Program-made: the position numbers and the translations under genes
Shown: positions 15,740 through 25,418 of the stretch, piece by piece
How positions within the stretch are numbered: position 1 is the first letter of the stretch
Layout: each line of letters opens with the position of its first letter
The notes under the pieces: generated by a model
What the model was told of the DNA's origin: nothing
Seen by the model: the letters and a program-made list of their open reading frames with translations, nothing else
Databases searched by the model: none
DNA from: Bradyrhizobium septentrionale
Lineage (GTDB): Bacteria > Pseudomonadota > Alphaproteobacteria > Rhizobiales > Xanthobacteraceae
Reading direction: 5' to 3'
DNA: 64,000 nucleotides
Assembly (NCBI RefSeq): GCF_011516645.4
Contig: NZ_CP088285.1
Location: 4,296,501 to 4,360,500, forward strand

Positions 15740-16147
15740 TCAGTTCAGCTCCTTCAGATAGGCGATGATCATGGCGCGGGTTTCCGGCTTGGCCTGCCGA
15801 TAGGCCATCACGGCGCCAGGGATCACCTCCTGCGGATTGGCCAGCCAGGCATCGAGCCTGGCGTCGTCCCAGACGAAATCGGCCCTGGCGAAGCCCACGG
15901 AATATTTGAAGCCGTCGGCCTGGCCGGCATGGCGGCCGACGATCTTGAAGAGCGACGGTCCCTGCCGGGCGGGATCCGACGTGTTGGTGGTGTGGCAGGT
16001 CGCGCATTGCTGCTTGAACAGCGTCGCCCCATCGGGCGGCTTGGCGGCAGGCAAGGGCATTTGCGCGCCGGCCATTTGCACTGCAAACATCGCGCTGCAA
16101 AATCCCAGCGCCAACGTCCACGTGGCCCGCAGCTTTGTCATATACAT
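15740..16147 (-). CDS. Periplasmic c-type cytochrome
   Basis: The 135-residue precursor has a signal peptide (TKLRATWTLALGFCSAMFAVQMAGAQ). A class I cytochrome c domain follows, with haem motif CATCH and the distal Met in IPGAVMAYRQAKPETRAMII. LFKIVGRHAGQADGFKYSVGFARADFVWDDARLDAWLANP is the usual cytochrome c-550-like core. It is probably a soluble electron carrier. The proximity to the exported GMC dehydrogenase makes it a candidate electron acceptor, an inference weakened by the intervening glyoxalase gene. Confidence 0.9.
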   Translation of the reverse strand: MYMTKLRATWTLALGFCSAMFAVQMAGAQMPLPAAKPPDGATLFKQQCATCHTTNTSDPARQGPSLFKIVGRHAGQADGFKYSVGFARADFVWDDARLDAWLANPQEVIPGAVMAYRQAKPETRAMIIAYLKELN

Positions 16148-16449
16148 CACCGCCTCTGTGCGGCGACTGTAGGAGGCTGAAATCGGCCGTTGGTAGTAGC
16201 GGGCTGTTTCACTGCAGAACAAAGATGGGCGGTGATCTGGCGCGGAACCGATCGTTGCCGCATATGCGAACGACAAATCCGCAAAATGACCGCGAAATCC
16301 CTGCACGATCACCACACGACGCCGCTTGCATTGCGCGTGCGCCGTTTGCGGAAAATTCAGTCTCGCGCGATGGGGTTCAGGGTCGGCGCTGCAAACGGCG
16401 CACGCCAGCGCCGCTCCGTCCATCGTCAATTAAAGTCCAGGAGAAATGG

Positions 16450-16752
16450 ATGACGTTTGTGAAAACCAGCGTGTTCGCCCTTGCCGTCTCAGTCGCGATG
16501 GCCGGCTCCGTTCTGGCGCAAGGGGCTGCATCGGATACCCAGCTTCGCGGCGGTGCACAGGGCAGGGGTACCATGCAGCAGGGCGGCGGCATGTCCGGCA
16601 GCGGCGATGAGGAGATGGCGGCGCAACCCGGCACCACGACGCAGAAGGGCGGCGCCACCGCCAAGTCGGGCAGCAAGGGAACGGTCGGCAGCAGCCACGC
16701 CACGCCGAAGTCCAGCGGTTCCGAGATGGCGCCGGGGACCAAGAAATACTGA
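16450..16752 (+). CDS. Small exported Gly/Ser/Gln-rich hypothetical protein
   Basis: The 100-residue product has a clear signal peptide (MTFVKTSVFALAVSVAMAGSVLAQ). The mature part is about 76 residues and low-complexity, rich in Gly, Ser, Thr, Lys and Met, with GGAQGRGTMQQGGGMSGSG. It has no domain I recognise. An AGGAGAA ribosome site precedes ATG 16450. It is divergent from the cytochrome c gene. Such proteins are probably periplasmic and disordered; function unknown. Confidence 0.75.
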   Translation: MTFVKTSVFALAVSVAMAGSVLAQGAASDTQLRGGAQGRGTMQQGGGMSGSGDEEMAAQPGTTTQKGGATAKSGSKGTVGSSHATPKSSGSEMAPGTKKY

Positions 16753-16814
16753 TCCCGCAATGATCGGATACCGGATGCGGCGCCGCGTGTGCGCTGCGTC
16801 CGGTGCTCTCTAAT

Positions 16815-17234
16815 TTAATCGTCGAAACGGCGGGTGCCGCGGCCGGCCTTGATGTCGCTGCGGTGCTTCTTGCCTTCGAGCCGGCGCTGCTTGGAGCCGA
16901 ATGTCGGCCTGGTCGGGCGGCGCGGCGTCGGCCGCACCATTGCTTCCTTCAACATCTCGAGCAGTCGGTCGATCGCGTCAGTGCGATTGCGTTCCTGGGT
17001 GCGAAAGCGGAAGGCCTGGATCACGATCACGCCGTCCTTGGTCATGCGGCTGCCGGCGAGGCGCGCCAGCCGTTGCGCGGCGTCCGGCGGCAGCGTGATC
17101 TTGTTCGTGTCGAAGCGGAGCTGCGCTGCGGTCGAGACCTTGTTGACATTCTGTCCGCCCGGTCCGGAGGCGCGGACAAACACGATCTCAATGTCGTTCT
17201 CGTCGATCGTAAGGTCGCGGGACACCCGCAGCAT
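16815..17234 (-). CDS. arfB: Alternative ribosome-rescue peptidyl-tRNA hydrolase ArfB
   Basis: The 139-residue protein has the release-factor GGQ motif in FVRASGPGGQNVNKVSTAAQLRFD. A basic C-terminal tail (TPRRPTRPTFGSKQRRLEGKKHRSDIKAGRGTRR) inserts into the mRNA channel of stalled ribosomes. This combination identifies ArfB (YaeJ), which hydrolyses peptidyl-tRNA on non-stop ribosomes. RF1 or RF2 is excluded by length. I choose ATG 17234, giving the usual MLRVSRDLTIDENDIE N-terminus. Confidence 0.93.
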   Translation of the reverse strand: MLRVSRDLTIDENDIEIVFVRASGPGGQNVNKVSTAAQLRFDTNKITLPPDAAQRLARLAGSRMTKDGVIVIQAFRFRTQERNRTDAIDRLLEMLKEAMVRPTPRRPTRPTFGSKQRRLEGKKHRSDIKAGRGTRRFDD

Positions 17235-17393
17235 GACATCACCCGGTGGCGAAGAATCGGCGGCCGCAGGATAGCGGGTTTGCGCCGGGCGTGCTCGGGG
17301 TACGTGGATGCGGCGCCGCACTGCGACTGCGATCAGCGCGCGGCCACCCCTCTCCCCAACCCTCCGCCCTTGCGGGACGCGCTAAAAAGCGCG

Positions 17394-18758
17394 TCAGTTC
17401 GCCTTCGGCGGCGCCGACACCGGTTGCGCCGCGGCTTGCGGGGAGCGGCCGACGATCACGGTGAGCAGGCCGTTGCCCCAGAGTTTTTTGGCGACCCGCT
17501 TGGCATCGTCGAGCGTCACCGCATCGACGATCGCGTTGCGCTTCTCGATGTAATCGATCGGCAGCTTGTCGAGCTGGTACTGCAGCATCGCCTGCGCGAG
17601 CTTGGAGGAGGTGTCGAGTGCCAGCATCTGCGAGCCCTTCAGATAGGACTTCGCCTCGTCGAGTTCCTGCTGCGTCGGGCCTTCCTCGGCAATGCGGCGG
17701 ACTTCGGCATCGATCGCATCGACGGTTTCGCCGGCGCGATCGGCGCGGGTGCCGGTGTTGCCGATGAACAGCGCGGAGTGATCCATCCAGACCAGCGCTT
17801 CATAGATCGAATAGGCCAGCCCGCGCTTCTCGCGCACTTCCTTGTAGAGCCGCGACGACGACCCGCCGCCGCCGAGAATGTGATTCACGACATAGGCGGG
17901 CATGAAATCCGGGTCGTGCCGGTTGATGCCGGGGCCGCCGAAGGTAACGACGGTCTGCGGCACGTCGAGCGGGACGAAGGCGCGCTGCGGCGGCTTGGTC
18001 GCCACAACGTCGGAAATCGGCGTCAATTCGGCCTTCGCCGGCAGGCCGCCAAAGGTCTTGTCCAGGAGCTTGCCGAGCGTCTCAGGGTCGACGTCGCCGA
18101 CCACGGCGACGCGCAGCGTATCCTTGGCGATGATGCGACGGACATAGTCCTTCAGGTCAGCGATCTCGATGGTCGGCACGCTCTCGAGCGTGCCGGTGGC
18201 GGTCCTGGCATAGGGATGATCGCCGAATGCGAGCTCGAGGAACTTGCGGCCGGCCAGGGACGACGGATTGGTCGATTCGCGGCGCAGGTTCGAGATCGTC
18301 TGGGCGCGGATGCGCTCGACGTCCTTCGGCTCGAACCGCGCCGAGGTCAGCGCCATCCGCAGCAGGTCGTAGGCTTCGTCCTTGTTATCCTTGAGCATGC
18401 GCAGCGAACCGCGGAATTGATCGCGGTTCGACTGGAAGCTGAGCTCGATGGCGCGGCGCTCGAGCCGCTCATGATAGGTCTTGGAATCGAGATCGCCGGA
18501 GCCCTCGTCGAGCAGGTCGGCGACCAGATTGCCGACGCCGGGCTTGCCGGGCGGGTCCTGGCTGGCGCCGCCGCTGAAGGAATACTCCATCGCGATCAGC
18601 GGCACGGTCGCATCCTGCACGAACCAGGCCTCGATGCCGCCGGGCGACACCAGCCGCTGGATCTTGGCCGCGGCCTGCGAGGGCGCCGAGGACAGCGAAA
18701 GCAGCGCGGCGCAGGCGCCACCGATCAGCGCTGCACGGCGGGTCAGGGAATAGATCAC
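17394..18758 (-). CDS. M16 family peptidase-like protein, inactive (regulatory) subunit
   Basis: The 454-residue protein has a Tat/Sec-like signal (LTRRAALIGGACAALLSLSSAPSQAAA) and two M16 domains. The position of the zinc motif HxxEH reads VADLLDEGS instead, so it lacks the catalytic His and Glu. The C-terminal half keeps GGPGINRHDPDFMPAYVVNHILGGGGSSSRLYKEVREKRGLAYS. In this family an inactive partner binds substrate beside an active one. The start is a GTG overlapping the stop of the catalytic gene by 4 bp (GTGA), which favours equal synthesis. Probably periplasmic. Confidence 0.92.
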   Translation of the reverse strand: MIYSLTRRAALIGGACAALLSLSSAPSQAAAKIQRLVSPGGIEAWFVQDATVPLIAMEYSFSGGASQDPPGKPGVGNLVADLLDEGSGDLDSKTYHERLERRAIELSFQSNRDQFRGSLRMLKDNKDEAYDLLRMALTSARFEPKDVERIRAQTISNLRRESTNPSSLAGRKFLELAFGDHPYARTATGTLESVPTIEIADLKDYVRRIIAKDTLRVAVVGDVDPETLGKLLDKTFGGLPAKAELTPISDVVATKPPQRAFVPLDVPQTVVTFGGPGINRHDPDFMPAYVVNHILGGGGSSSRLYKEVREKRGLAYSIYEALVWMDHSALFIGNTGTRADRAGETVDAIDAEVRRIAEEGPTQQELDEAKSYLKGSQMLALDTSSKLAQAMLQYQLDKLPIDYIEKRNAIVDAVTLDDAKRVAKKLWGNGLLTVIVGRSPQAAAQPVSAPPKAN

Positions 18759-20146
18759 GAGCGCTTCTCCTCGCGTTTCGGCGCAGTATCCTTGATCAGA
18801 TAGCCGGTCACCGACCGCTTCTTGTCGAGCCAGGTGGCGGCTGCGGCACGCACCTGCTCGGCGGTGACGGCGCGAATACGATCCGGCCAGCTCCTGATGT
18901 CGTCGATGCTGAGCCCGGTGGTCAGCGCTCCGCCATACCAGCGCGCCAGCGTCGCCTGATTGTCCTGGGCGTAGATCGCTTCCGCGATGAGCTGGGTCTT
19001 GACCCGTTCGAGGTCCTCGGCGCGGGCCGGGTTCTGCGCGAGGTCGGCGATCACCTTGTCGATCGCATCCTCGATCTGGGCGAACTCGACGCCCGCCTTC
19101 GGCGTCACCGAGATCGAGAATTGCGACGGATCGAGCGAAGTGCCCTGGTAGCCGGCGCCGGCTGAGATCGCGAGGCCCTTGTCGATCACCAGCGAGCGAT
19201 AGAGGTAGGAGTTGGCGCCACCGCCCATCAATTGCGCGAGCACATCGAGCGCCTGACTCTCGCCCGATGCGGCTGTGGTCGCCGAGGGCACCAAATAATA
19301 GCGGCGCAGGCCCGGCTGTTCGACCCGTGGATCGGACAGCGTCACGGTGCGCGGTGCGGCCGGCGTCGGCTCCTGCGGCCGGACGCGTTTCTCGGGGATC
19401 GCCTTCTGCGCCGGAATCGGGCCGAAATTCTTCTCGACCAGCGGGCGGATATCCTTGACGTCGACGTCGCCGGCGATGACCAGGATCGCGTTGTTCGGCG
19501 CGTAGAAGCGCCGGTAGAAGGCGAGCGCGTCTTCGCGGTCGAGCTTCTCGATCTCCTGGTGCCAGCCGATCACCGGCCGGCCGTAGGGATGGTTGAGATA
19601 GAGCGCGGCCATGATCTGCTCGGTGAGCCGGGCGTCCGGGTTGTTGGCAACCCGCATATTGTACTCTTCGAGCACGACGTCGCGCTCGGGCAGCACATTC
19701 TCGTCCTTCAGGATCAGGCCGGTCATGCGGTCGGCCTCGAACTCCATCATGGAGGCGAGCTGCTCGCGCGGCACGCGCTGGAAGTAGCCGGTATAGTCAA
19801 CCGAGGTGAAGGCGTTTTCGTTGCCGCCGACCCGCAGCACGGTCTTCGAGAACTCGCCCTCCGGATGCTTGGCGGTGCCCTTGAACATCAGATGCTCGAG
19901 GAAATGCGCCAGCCCCGATTTGCCTGGCGTCTCGTCGGCGGAGCCCACCTTGTACCAGATCATCTGCGTGACGACCGGCGTGCGGCGATCGGGGATCACC
20001 ACGACCTGCAGGCCGTTATCGAGCGTGAAGCTGGCGGGGCGTTCCGAGGTGACGGTGGTCTGGGCGCGGATGCTGGCGCCCGACAGCGGGATCGTGGAAA
20101 AAAATGCGGCAGCAAACAGGGCAATCGATCGGCGTGAGGGCATCAT
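18755..20146 (-). CDS. M16 family zinc metallopeptidase, catalytic subunit
   Basis: The 463-residue precursor has a signal peptide (RRSIALFAAAFFSTIPLSGASIRAQ). The inverted zinc motif is HFLEH (His81-His85, in KSGLAHFLEHLMFKGT). The distal Glu sits in LPERDVVLEEYNMR, and SGESQALDVLAQLMGGGANSYLYR in the second half. It should degrade small peptides in the periplasm as a heterodimer with the inactive subunit encoded next. I place the start at 20146, since the in-frame extension to 20248 is not signal-like. A pitrilysin/processing-peptidase relationship is known for the family; the substrate is not. Confidence 0.93.
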   Translation of the reverse strand: MMPSRRSIALFAAAFFSTIPLSGASIRAQTTVTSERPASFTLDNGLQVVVIPDRRTPVVTQMIWYKVGSADETPGKSGLAHFLEHLMFKGTAKHPEGEFSKTVLRVGGNENAFTSVDYTGYFQRVPREQLASMMEFEADRMTGLILKDENVLPERDVVLEEYNMRVANNPDARLTEQIMAALYLNHPYGRPVIGWHQEIEKLDREDALAFYRRFYAPNNAILVIAGDVDVKDIRPLVEKNFGPIPAQKAIPEKRVRPQEPTPAAPRTVTLSDPRVEQPGLRRYYLVPSATTAASGESQALDVLAQLMGGGANSYLYRSLVIDKGLAISAGAGYQGTSLDPSQFSISVTPKAGVEFAQIEDAIDKVIADLAQNPARAEDLERVKTQLIAEAIYAQDNQATLARWYGGALTTGLSIDDIRSWPDRIRAVTAEQVRAAAATWLDKKRSVTGYLIKDTAPKREEKRS

Positions 20147-20311
20147 GATCCTTGTTGAAGCCCGGACACACAGCCGGGGCGCGAAAGCAAGCCATCGTAC
20201 ACGGTCGTATCCGTGTCCGTCGTCACGAAGCGGAGAGACACGCGTCACCCCGCATTAAGCTTTGCTCATGTCAGCCTTCGCCCGCACAGGCCAAATGATC
20301 GGGCCAAACGA

Positions 20312-21043
20312 TCACTGCACCGGTTTTCCGGACATGACGTCGTACTGGCCCTCTTTCGCCACCGGCTGCATCGGTCCAGTGCCATAGGCAAAGCCCGATG
20401 ATGGCGTCTGGTAGCCCGGCGGCGGCTCGGTCAGGGAATCGCGCGTCGGCTCACCCTTGAACGGCTTGGACTCGCTGCTGTTTCCCTTGAACATGCCGAG
20501 CAGGCCGCCAGTGTAACCGAGCTGGCTCGGCGACAGCGCCGGATTCGTGTTGCCACCAGGCTCGAGCGGCTCCCGCTTGCCGTCGGTGGCTGTCTGCTGC
20601 TTGCGGCCGGCCTCGATCTCGGCCTGCGTCAGCGGCATCGCCGACTCCCACGACTCCTTCTTGACTTCCTTCTTGCGCGCCGCGATCGCGGCCTTGCGCC
20701 TGGCGATATCGGGGTCCTTCGGCCAGTTCGGCGCATTGACCTGGGCGGCCGAGGCGGGCGGGGGCAGGTCGAGCTTCGGCGGCACCACCAGCGGCGAGCG
20801 CTCGCGGTAGTCGATGCCCTTGCTGGCCGCGCTCTTGGCGCCGAGCCCGGTCATCAGATTGTCGACGATCCGCTCTTCGAAGGTCAGGCCGTCATCGCCA
20901 TCGTCGTCATCGTCGCCGGCGCGCACCGGGCCGGCCGTCATGACAAGGCCGATCCCGGCCGCAACGAACGCCAGGCGGAGGCCGCGCATCAGCGGCATCC
21001 GGGAGGTCTCGATCAGGTAACCGCGGGCTTTGGTGTTGCGCAT
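20312..21043 (-). CDS. Exported hypothetical protein, Asp-rich then Pro-rich
   Basis: The 243-residue product has a hydrophobic signal segment (LRLAFVAAGIGLVMTAGPVRA) followed immediately by an acidic run GDDDDDGDDG. Next comes LTFEERIVDNLMTGLGAKSA and a long low-complexity stretch rich in Lys, Pro and Gly. FEERIVDNLMTGLG recurs in my memory of Bradyrhizobium hypothetical proteins next to lspA/ileS. No known domain is visible. It could be a periplasmic linker or an envelope protein. The N-terminus is uncertain; MPLMRGLRL is an alternative start. Confidence 0.65.
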   Translation of the reverse strand: MRNTKARGYLIETSRMPLMRGLRLAFVAAGIGLVMTAGPVRAGDDDDDGDDGLTFEERIVDNLMTGLGAKSAASKGIDYRERSPLVVPPKLDLPPPASAAQVNAPNWPKDPDIARRKAAIAARKKEVKKESWESAMPLTQAEIEAGRKQQTATDGKREPLEPGGNTNPALSPSQLGYTGGLLGMFKGNSSESKPFKGEPTRDSLTEPPPGYQTPSSGFAYGTGPMQPVAKEGQYDVMSGKPVQ

Positions 21044-21143
21044 CGCGCTATTCCCATCTCAAAATTCGCCCGAGCGATCACTGGCTTAGCGCTCAGTTCC
21101 GCTGGGTGCAAGTCGGCCGCCGACCGGCTCGTATCGGCCGGGA

Positions 21144-21665
21144 TCAGGGCGCTTTTACGGCGGGGGTCCCCATCACGGAATCATACAATAGGGCGGCCAC
21201 ACCAGCAACGATCGCCACATCGGCGAGGTTGAATACGTACCAATTGAAGGTTTTTCCCCCGATCTCGACATGAAAAAGGGCGAAATCGACCACGGCGCCG
21301 TAGGCGAAGCGGTCGATGCCGTTGCCGATCGCGCCGCCGATGATCAGCCCCAGCGACAGCGTCGCCAGCCAGGTCCGCGACCGCGCCATCCAGATCGCCA
21401 GGGCGATCACGGCGGCGGCCTTGATCACCATCAGCAGAATCTGGGCCGCCGGGGTCTCGCTCTGAAACCAGCCGAAACTGATCCCGGGATTCCAGGCCAG
21501 CACCAGGTCGAAGAACGGCGTCACCTGCACCGCGCCGCGGTGCGCAATGCCGAAGACGTACAGCAGCCAGAGCTTGGAGGCCTGGTCGGCGATCAGGGTG
21601 ATGACCGCCGCCAGCACACCCGCGCGAACGGGCGAGCTCAAGCCGTCCCCCCCAGCGCCTTCCAT
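21144..21665 (-). CDS. lspA: Signal peptidase II (prolipoprotein signal peptidase)
   Basis: The 173-residue membrane protease has four transmembrane segments. The catalytic Asp pair sits in [23 protein letters not shown] and [11 protein letters not shown]. It cleaves lipoprotein signals before the lipidated Cys in the inner membrane. The start overlaps the end of ileS by 28 bp, a conserved ileS-lspA arrangement in bacteria. Antibiotic relevance (globomycin) is family knowledge. Confidence 0.96.
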   Translation of the reverse strand: MEGAGGDGLSSPVRAGVLAAVITLIADQASKLWLLYVFGIAHRGAVQVTPFFDLVLAWNPGISFGWFQSETPAAQILLMVIKAAAVIALAIWMARSRTWLATLSLGLIIGGAIGNGIDRFAYGAVVDFALFHVEIGGKTFNWYVFNLADVAIVAGVAALLYDSVMGTPAVKAP

Positions 21666-24652
21666 TCGCGCAGCGCTTGCGCGTCACGCGGCGAGACGTC
21701 GGGATATTCAGGGTCCTCGCCGACCGTGGGCAGGATCTTCCACGAGCGCGCGCATTTGGTGCCGACCGCCTTTTCGACGACGACGGCAACGCCGGGCACG
21801 GCATCCAGGCGGAAGGCATTGGCCGGCGCCTCGCTCTCGCGCACCTCGTAGTTCGAGGTGATGCAGACTTCGGCGAGGTCGATGTCGAACAGCGTTGCCA
21901 ACATCTGCCGGTCGGCGACGTAGATCACCGGCGATGCCTCGAGCGAGGAGCCGATCCGCTTGGCGGCGCGTTCGAGCTCCAGCGCGCCGGTGACGACGCG
22001 GCGGACGTTGCGGATCGTCTCCCACTTCGCGGCGAGGGCGTCGTCGCGGAACTGCTCGAGGCCTTCGGGGAACAGCGTCAGGTGCACCGAGGGCTCCGCG
22101 TTCGGCCGGTACATCCGCCAGGCTTCGTCGGTGGTGAAGCTCAAGATCGGCGCCAGCCATTTCAGGATCGCGTCGCACAGCAGGTCGATCGTGGTCAGCG
22201 CCGCCTTGCGCGCCACCGACGACGGCGGATCGCAATACAGCGTGTCCTTGCGGATATCGAAGTAGAACGCCGACAGCTCGGAGTTCATGAAGGCGGCGAG
22301 GCTTGCGACCACGGTCTTGTAGTCGAACTCCGCATAGGCCTTGCGGATGGTCTCAGCGTGCCCGGCCAGTTCGTGCAGCATCAGCCGCTCGAGCTCGGGC
22401 ATCTCGGCAAAGCCGACCTTCTCGCTCGGCTTGAAGTGATGCAGCGTGCCGAGCATCCAGCGGATCGAGTTGCGCAGCTTGCGATATGTCTCGATGGTGT
22501 TCTTGAGGATCTCCGGGCCGATGCGCTGGTCGTCGGCATAGTCGGTGGCGCAGACCCACAGCCGCAGGATATCCGCGCCGGAATCCTTGATCACCTTCTG
22601 CGGCTCGACCGTGTTGCCGAGCGACTTCGACATCTTGCGGCCGTTCTCGTCGAGCGTGAAGCCGTGGGTCAGCACGATGTCGTACGGCGCGCGCCCGCGC
22701 GTGCCGGCGCTTTCCAGAAGCGAGGAGTGGAACCAGCCGCGATGCTGGTCCGAGCCTTCCAGATACATCACGGTGTCATTGCCGCCATCGATCTTGCGGA
22801 CGATGTTGCCGAGCTGCGGGAAGTTTTGGCGGTCTTCCAGCACGAAGGCGTGCGTCGAGCCGGAATCGAACCAGACGTCGCAGATGTCGTCGACCTTCTT
22901 CCAGTTCTCGGACGCGCGGCTCCCGAGGAAGCGCTCGCGGGCGCCGTCCATGTACCAGGCGTCGGCGCCTTCCTCCATGAACGCCTCGGCGATGCGCTGG
23001 TTGACGACCTCGTCCTGCAGGATCTCGGCCGAGCCGTCGCTGTTCTCGCGCACGAACACGGCGATCGGCACGCCCCAGGCGCGCTGCCGCGAGATCACCC
23101 AGTCCGGACGGTTGGCGATCATGCCGTTGATGCGGTTCTCGCCGGCCGGCGGCACCCATTGCGTGACCGAGATCGCGTGCAGGGCGCGGGCGCGCAGCGT
23201 GTCGCCCTTCTTGGCGTGGCCGTGTTCCGCGATGTCCTTGTCCATCGCGATGAACCATTGCGGCGTGTTGCGGAAGATCACCGGCTTCTTGGAGCGCCAG
23301 GAATGCGGATACTGATGCTTGAGACGGCCGCGCGCGAGCAGCTTGCCGGCCTCGATCAGCGCCTTGATCACGGCCTCGTTGGCGTCGCCCTTTTCGCCCT
23401 TGTCGTTGATCACGCGCTTTCCGGTGAAACCCGGCGCCTGCGCGGTGTAGGCGCCGTTCTCGTCGACCGTGTAGGGGATCGCAGTCGGAATGCCGCGCGC
23501 ATCGAGCTCGCGGGTGTTGGCGGTCCAGACGTCGAAGTCCTCGCGGCCGTGGCTCGGCGCGGTGTGGACGAAGCCGGTGCCGGTGTCGTCGGTGACATGC
23601 TCGCCGGCAAGCAGCGGCACGGTGAACTCGTAGCCGCCACTGAGGCCGCGCAGCGGATGGGCGCATTCCACGGCGTCGAGCGTGTCGCCGGGGATATCGC
23701 GGACCTTCTCATAAGACGTGACGCGCGCCTGCTTGAACACCTCGGCGGCGAGCGCGTCGGCCAGGATCAGGAGATCGCCCGTCTTCGCCCAATTGTCGGC
23801 CGGCGCATCCGTGACCTTGTAGAGACCGTAGGCGATCTTCGGCGAGAACGAGATCGCGCGGTTGCCGGGCAGCGTCCACGGCGTGGTGGTCCAGATCACG
23901 ACCGAGGCATCGGCCAGCGCGCCATGCGCCGGCGAGGTGATCGGGAATTTCACCCACACCATGTCGGAGGTGTAGTCCTCATATTCGATCTCGGCCTCGG
24001 CGAGCGCGGTCTTCTCGACCACGCTCCACATCACCGGCTTCGAGCCGCGATAGAGCGTGCCGTTGGCGGCGAACTTCATCAGCTCGCGCGCGATTGTGGC
24101 TTCCGCCGGATAGCTCATGGTCTGATAGGGATGGTTCCAGTCGCCGATGATGCCGAGCCGCTTGAACTCCTCGCGCTGCACGTTGATCCAGTGCGTCGCG
24201 TAAGCACGGCATTCCCTGCGGAATGCGACCATGGCGGCGGAGTCGCGGAAGTCGGGCTTCTGCTTGCCCTTGGAGCGGTAGTTCTCCTCCTCGATCTTCC
24301 ATTCGATCGGCAGGCCGTGGCAATCCCAGCCCGGCACATAGTTGGAGTCGAAGCCGAGCATCTGCTGGCTCTTGGTCACGACGTCCTTGAGGATCTTGTT
24401 CAGCGCGTGCCCGATATGGATGTTGCCGTTGGCGTAGGGCGGGCCGTCATGCAGCACGAATTTGGCGCGGCCCTCGGCTTCCCGGCGCAGCCTGTCGTAG
24501 AGGCCGATGTCGTTCCAGTATTTCAGGATTTCCGGCTCGCGCTGGGGCAGGCCGGCGCGCATCGGGAATTCCGTCTGCGGCAGGTAAAGGGTCTTGGAAT
24601 AGTCCGGGGTGTCGGTCTTTTGGGCGTCGGTCTTTTGCGGCTTGTCGGACAT
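21638..24652 (-). CDS. ileS: Isoleucyl-tRNA synthetase
   Basis: The 1004-residue class I enzyme charges tRNA-Ile. Motifs are [19 protein letters not shown] (HIGH), the editing domain with [16 protein letters not shown] and [16 protein letters not shown], and [12 protein letters not shown] (KMSKS). The C-terminal end ([29 protein letters not shown]) is a zinc-finger-like region, shorter than the four-Cys E. coli version. It is directly followed by lspA. The upstream gap to the acetyltransferase is 214 bp with no visible riboswitch or T-box. Confidence 0.97.
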   Translation of the reverse strand: MSDKPQKTDAQKTDTPDYSKTLYLPQTEFPMRAGLPQREPEILKYWNDIGLYDRLRREAEGRAKFVLHDGPPYANGNIHIGHALNKILKDVVTKSQQMLGFDSNYVPGWDCHGLPIEWKIEEENYRSKGKQKPDFRDSAAMVAFRRECRAYATHWINVQREEFKRLGIIGDWNHPYQTMSYPAEATIARELMKFAANGTLYRGSKPVMWSVVEKTALAEAEIEYEDYTSDMVWVKFPITSPAHGALADASVVIWTTTPWTLPGNRAISFSPKIAYGLYKVTDAPADNWAKTGDLLILADALAAEVFKQARVTSYEKVRDIPGDTLDAVECAHPLRGLSGGYEFTVPLLAGEHVTDDTGTGFVHTAPSHGREDFDVWTANTRELDARGIPTAIPYTVDENGAYTAQAPGFTGKRVINDKGEKGDANEAVIKALIEAGKLLARGRLKHQYPHSWRSKKPVIFRNTPQWFIAMDKDIAEHGHAKKGDTLRARALHAISVTQWVPPAGENRINGMIANRPDWVISRQRAWGVPIAVFVRENSDGSAEILQDEVVNQRIAEAFMEEGADAWYMDGARERFLGSRASENWKKVDDICDVWFDSGSTHAFVLEDRQNFPQLGNIVRKIDGGNDTVMYLEGSDQHRGWFHSSLLESAGTRGRAPYDIVLTHGFTLDENGRKMSKSLGNTVEPQKVIKDSGADILRLWVCATDYADDQRIGPEILKNTIETYRKLRNSIRWMLGTLHHFKPSEKVGFAEMPELERLMLHELAGHAETIRKAYAEFDYKTVVASLAAFMNSELSAFYFDIRKDTLYCDPPSSVARKAALTTIDLLCDAILKWLAPILSFTTDEAWRMYRPNAEPSVHLTLFPEGLEQFRDDALAAKWETIRNVRRVVTGALELERAAKRIGSSLEASPVIYVADRQMLATLFDIDLAEVCITSNYEVRESEAPANAFRLDAVPGVAVVVEKAVGTKCARSWKILPTVGEDPEYPDVSPRDAQALREWKALGGTA

Positions 24653-24866
24653 AAAGGCTCTGATTTGGCAGGTGAGGGCGCGGATACGCGATCAATCGCG
24701 GGTGAAACGGCGAAAGTCCCGGTCTTGCGCCGAGCCTTCAGGCTCAGGCGGAAGCCGGGCCGCTAATCCGTATGATGCGCCGCGAAAACATGGGGTTTCC
24801 ATAGCAGCCGGGCAGGGAAATCGCAAAGCCCTCAGCCATCGGCAAATCCGGCCCCGCCGGGATGCC

Positions 24867-25418
24867 CTAGGTCTGCCGCGGTCGGGCTGGATTTCCCGCC
24901 ACGATCGCGCCCGGGGCGACGTCCCGGGTGACCACGCTGCCGGCCCCGACCAGGGCTCCGTCGCCGATCGTGACGCCGGGCAGGATGATGGCACCCCCGC
25001 CGATCCAGACGTCGCTGCCGATCCGGATCGGGCGGCCGAATTCCAGCCCAGCGCGCCGGGTCGCGGCGTCGCGCGGGTGGTCGGCGGTATAGATCTGCAC
25101 CGCGGGCCCGATCTGGGTGCGATCGCCGATCACGACCTCGACCACGTCGAGGATCACGCAATTGAAGTTCAGGAACACGCCGTCGCCGAGGCTGATATTG
25201 CTGCCGTAGTCGCAGAAGAACGGCGGCCGGATCACGGCATCCTTGCCGATCTGGCGGAAGCGCTCGGCGAGCAGCGCGTGCAGCTCGCTTGCGGAAGAGG
25301 CGCCCGACCCGTTGTAGCGCGTCATCCAATGTTCCGCCGCGGTATGGTCGGCGGCGAGCTCTGCATCCGGGCGATACAACTCGCCCGCCAGCATCTTTTG
25401 CTTCTCAGTCCTGTTCAA
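24867..25418 (-). CDS. Maltose O-acetyltransferase-like / NodL-type sugar acetyltransferase
   Basis: The 183-residue left-handed beta-helix acetyltransferase starts with the Maa domain (TEKQKMLAGELYRPDAELAADHTAAEHWMTRYN). Hexapeptide repeats (GDGVFLNFNCVILDVVEVVIGDRTQIGPAVQIYTADHP) follow, with catalytic His in TADHP and SDVWIGGGAIILPGVTIGDGALVGAGSVVTRDV. It acetylates sugars or related hydroxyls from acetyl-CoA. The start is a TTG at 25418 overlapping the ribF stop by 4 bp (TTGA), preceded by a GGAGC-like site. ATG 25394 would cut the Maa domain. Acceptor unknown. Confidence 0.88.
   Translation of the reverse strand: MNRTEKQKMLAGELYRPDAELAADHTAAEHWMTRYNGSGASSASELHALLAERFRQIGKDAVIRPPFFCDYGSNISLGDGVFLNFNCVILDVVEVVIGDRTQIGPAVQIYTADHPRDAATRRAGLEFGRPIRIGSDVWIGGGAIILPGVTIGDGALVGAGSVVTRDVAPGAIVAGNPARPRQT

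Noticed and set aside
17376..17396. GACGCGC-TAAAAA-GCGCGTC hairpin at the end of the inactive M16 gene
   Set aside because: It overlaps the stop codon and lacks a T-run on the relevant strand, so it was not called a terminator.
21677..24766. 1029-codon plus-strand ORF
   Set aside because: Antisense shadow of ileS in high-GC DNA; composition is Arg/Ala/Gly-rich without domains.
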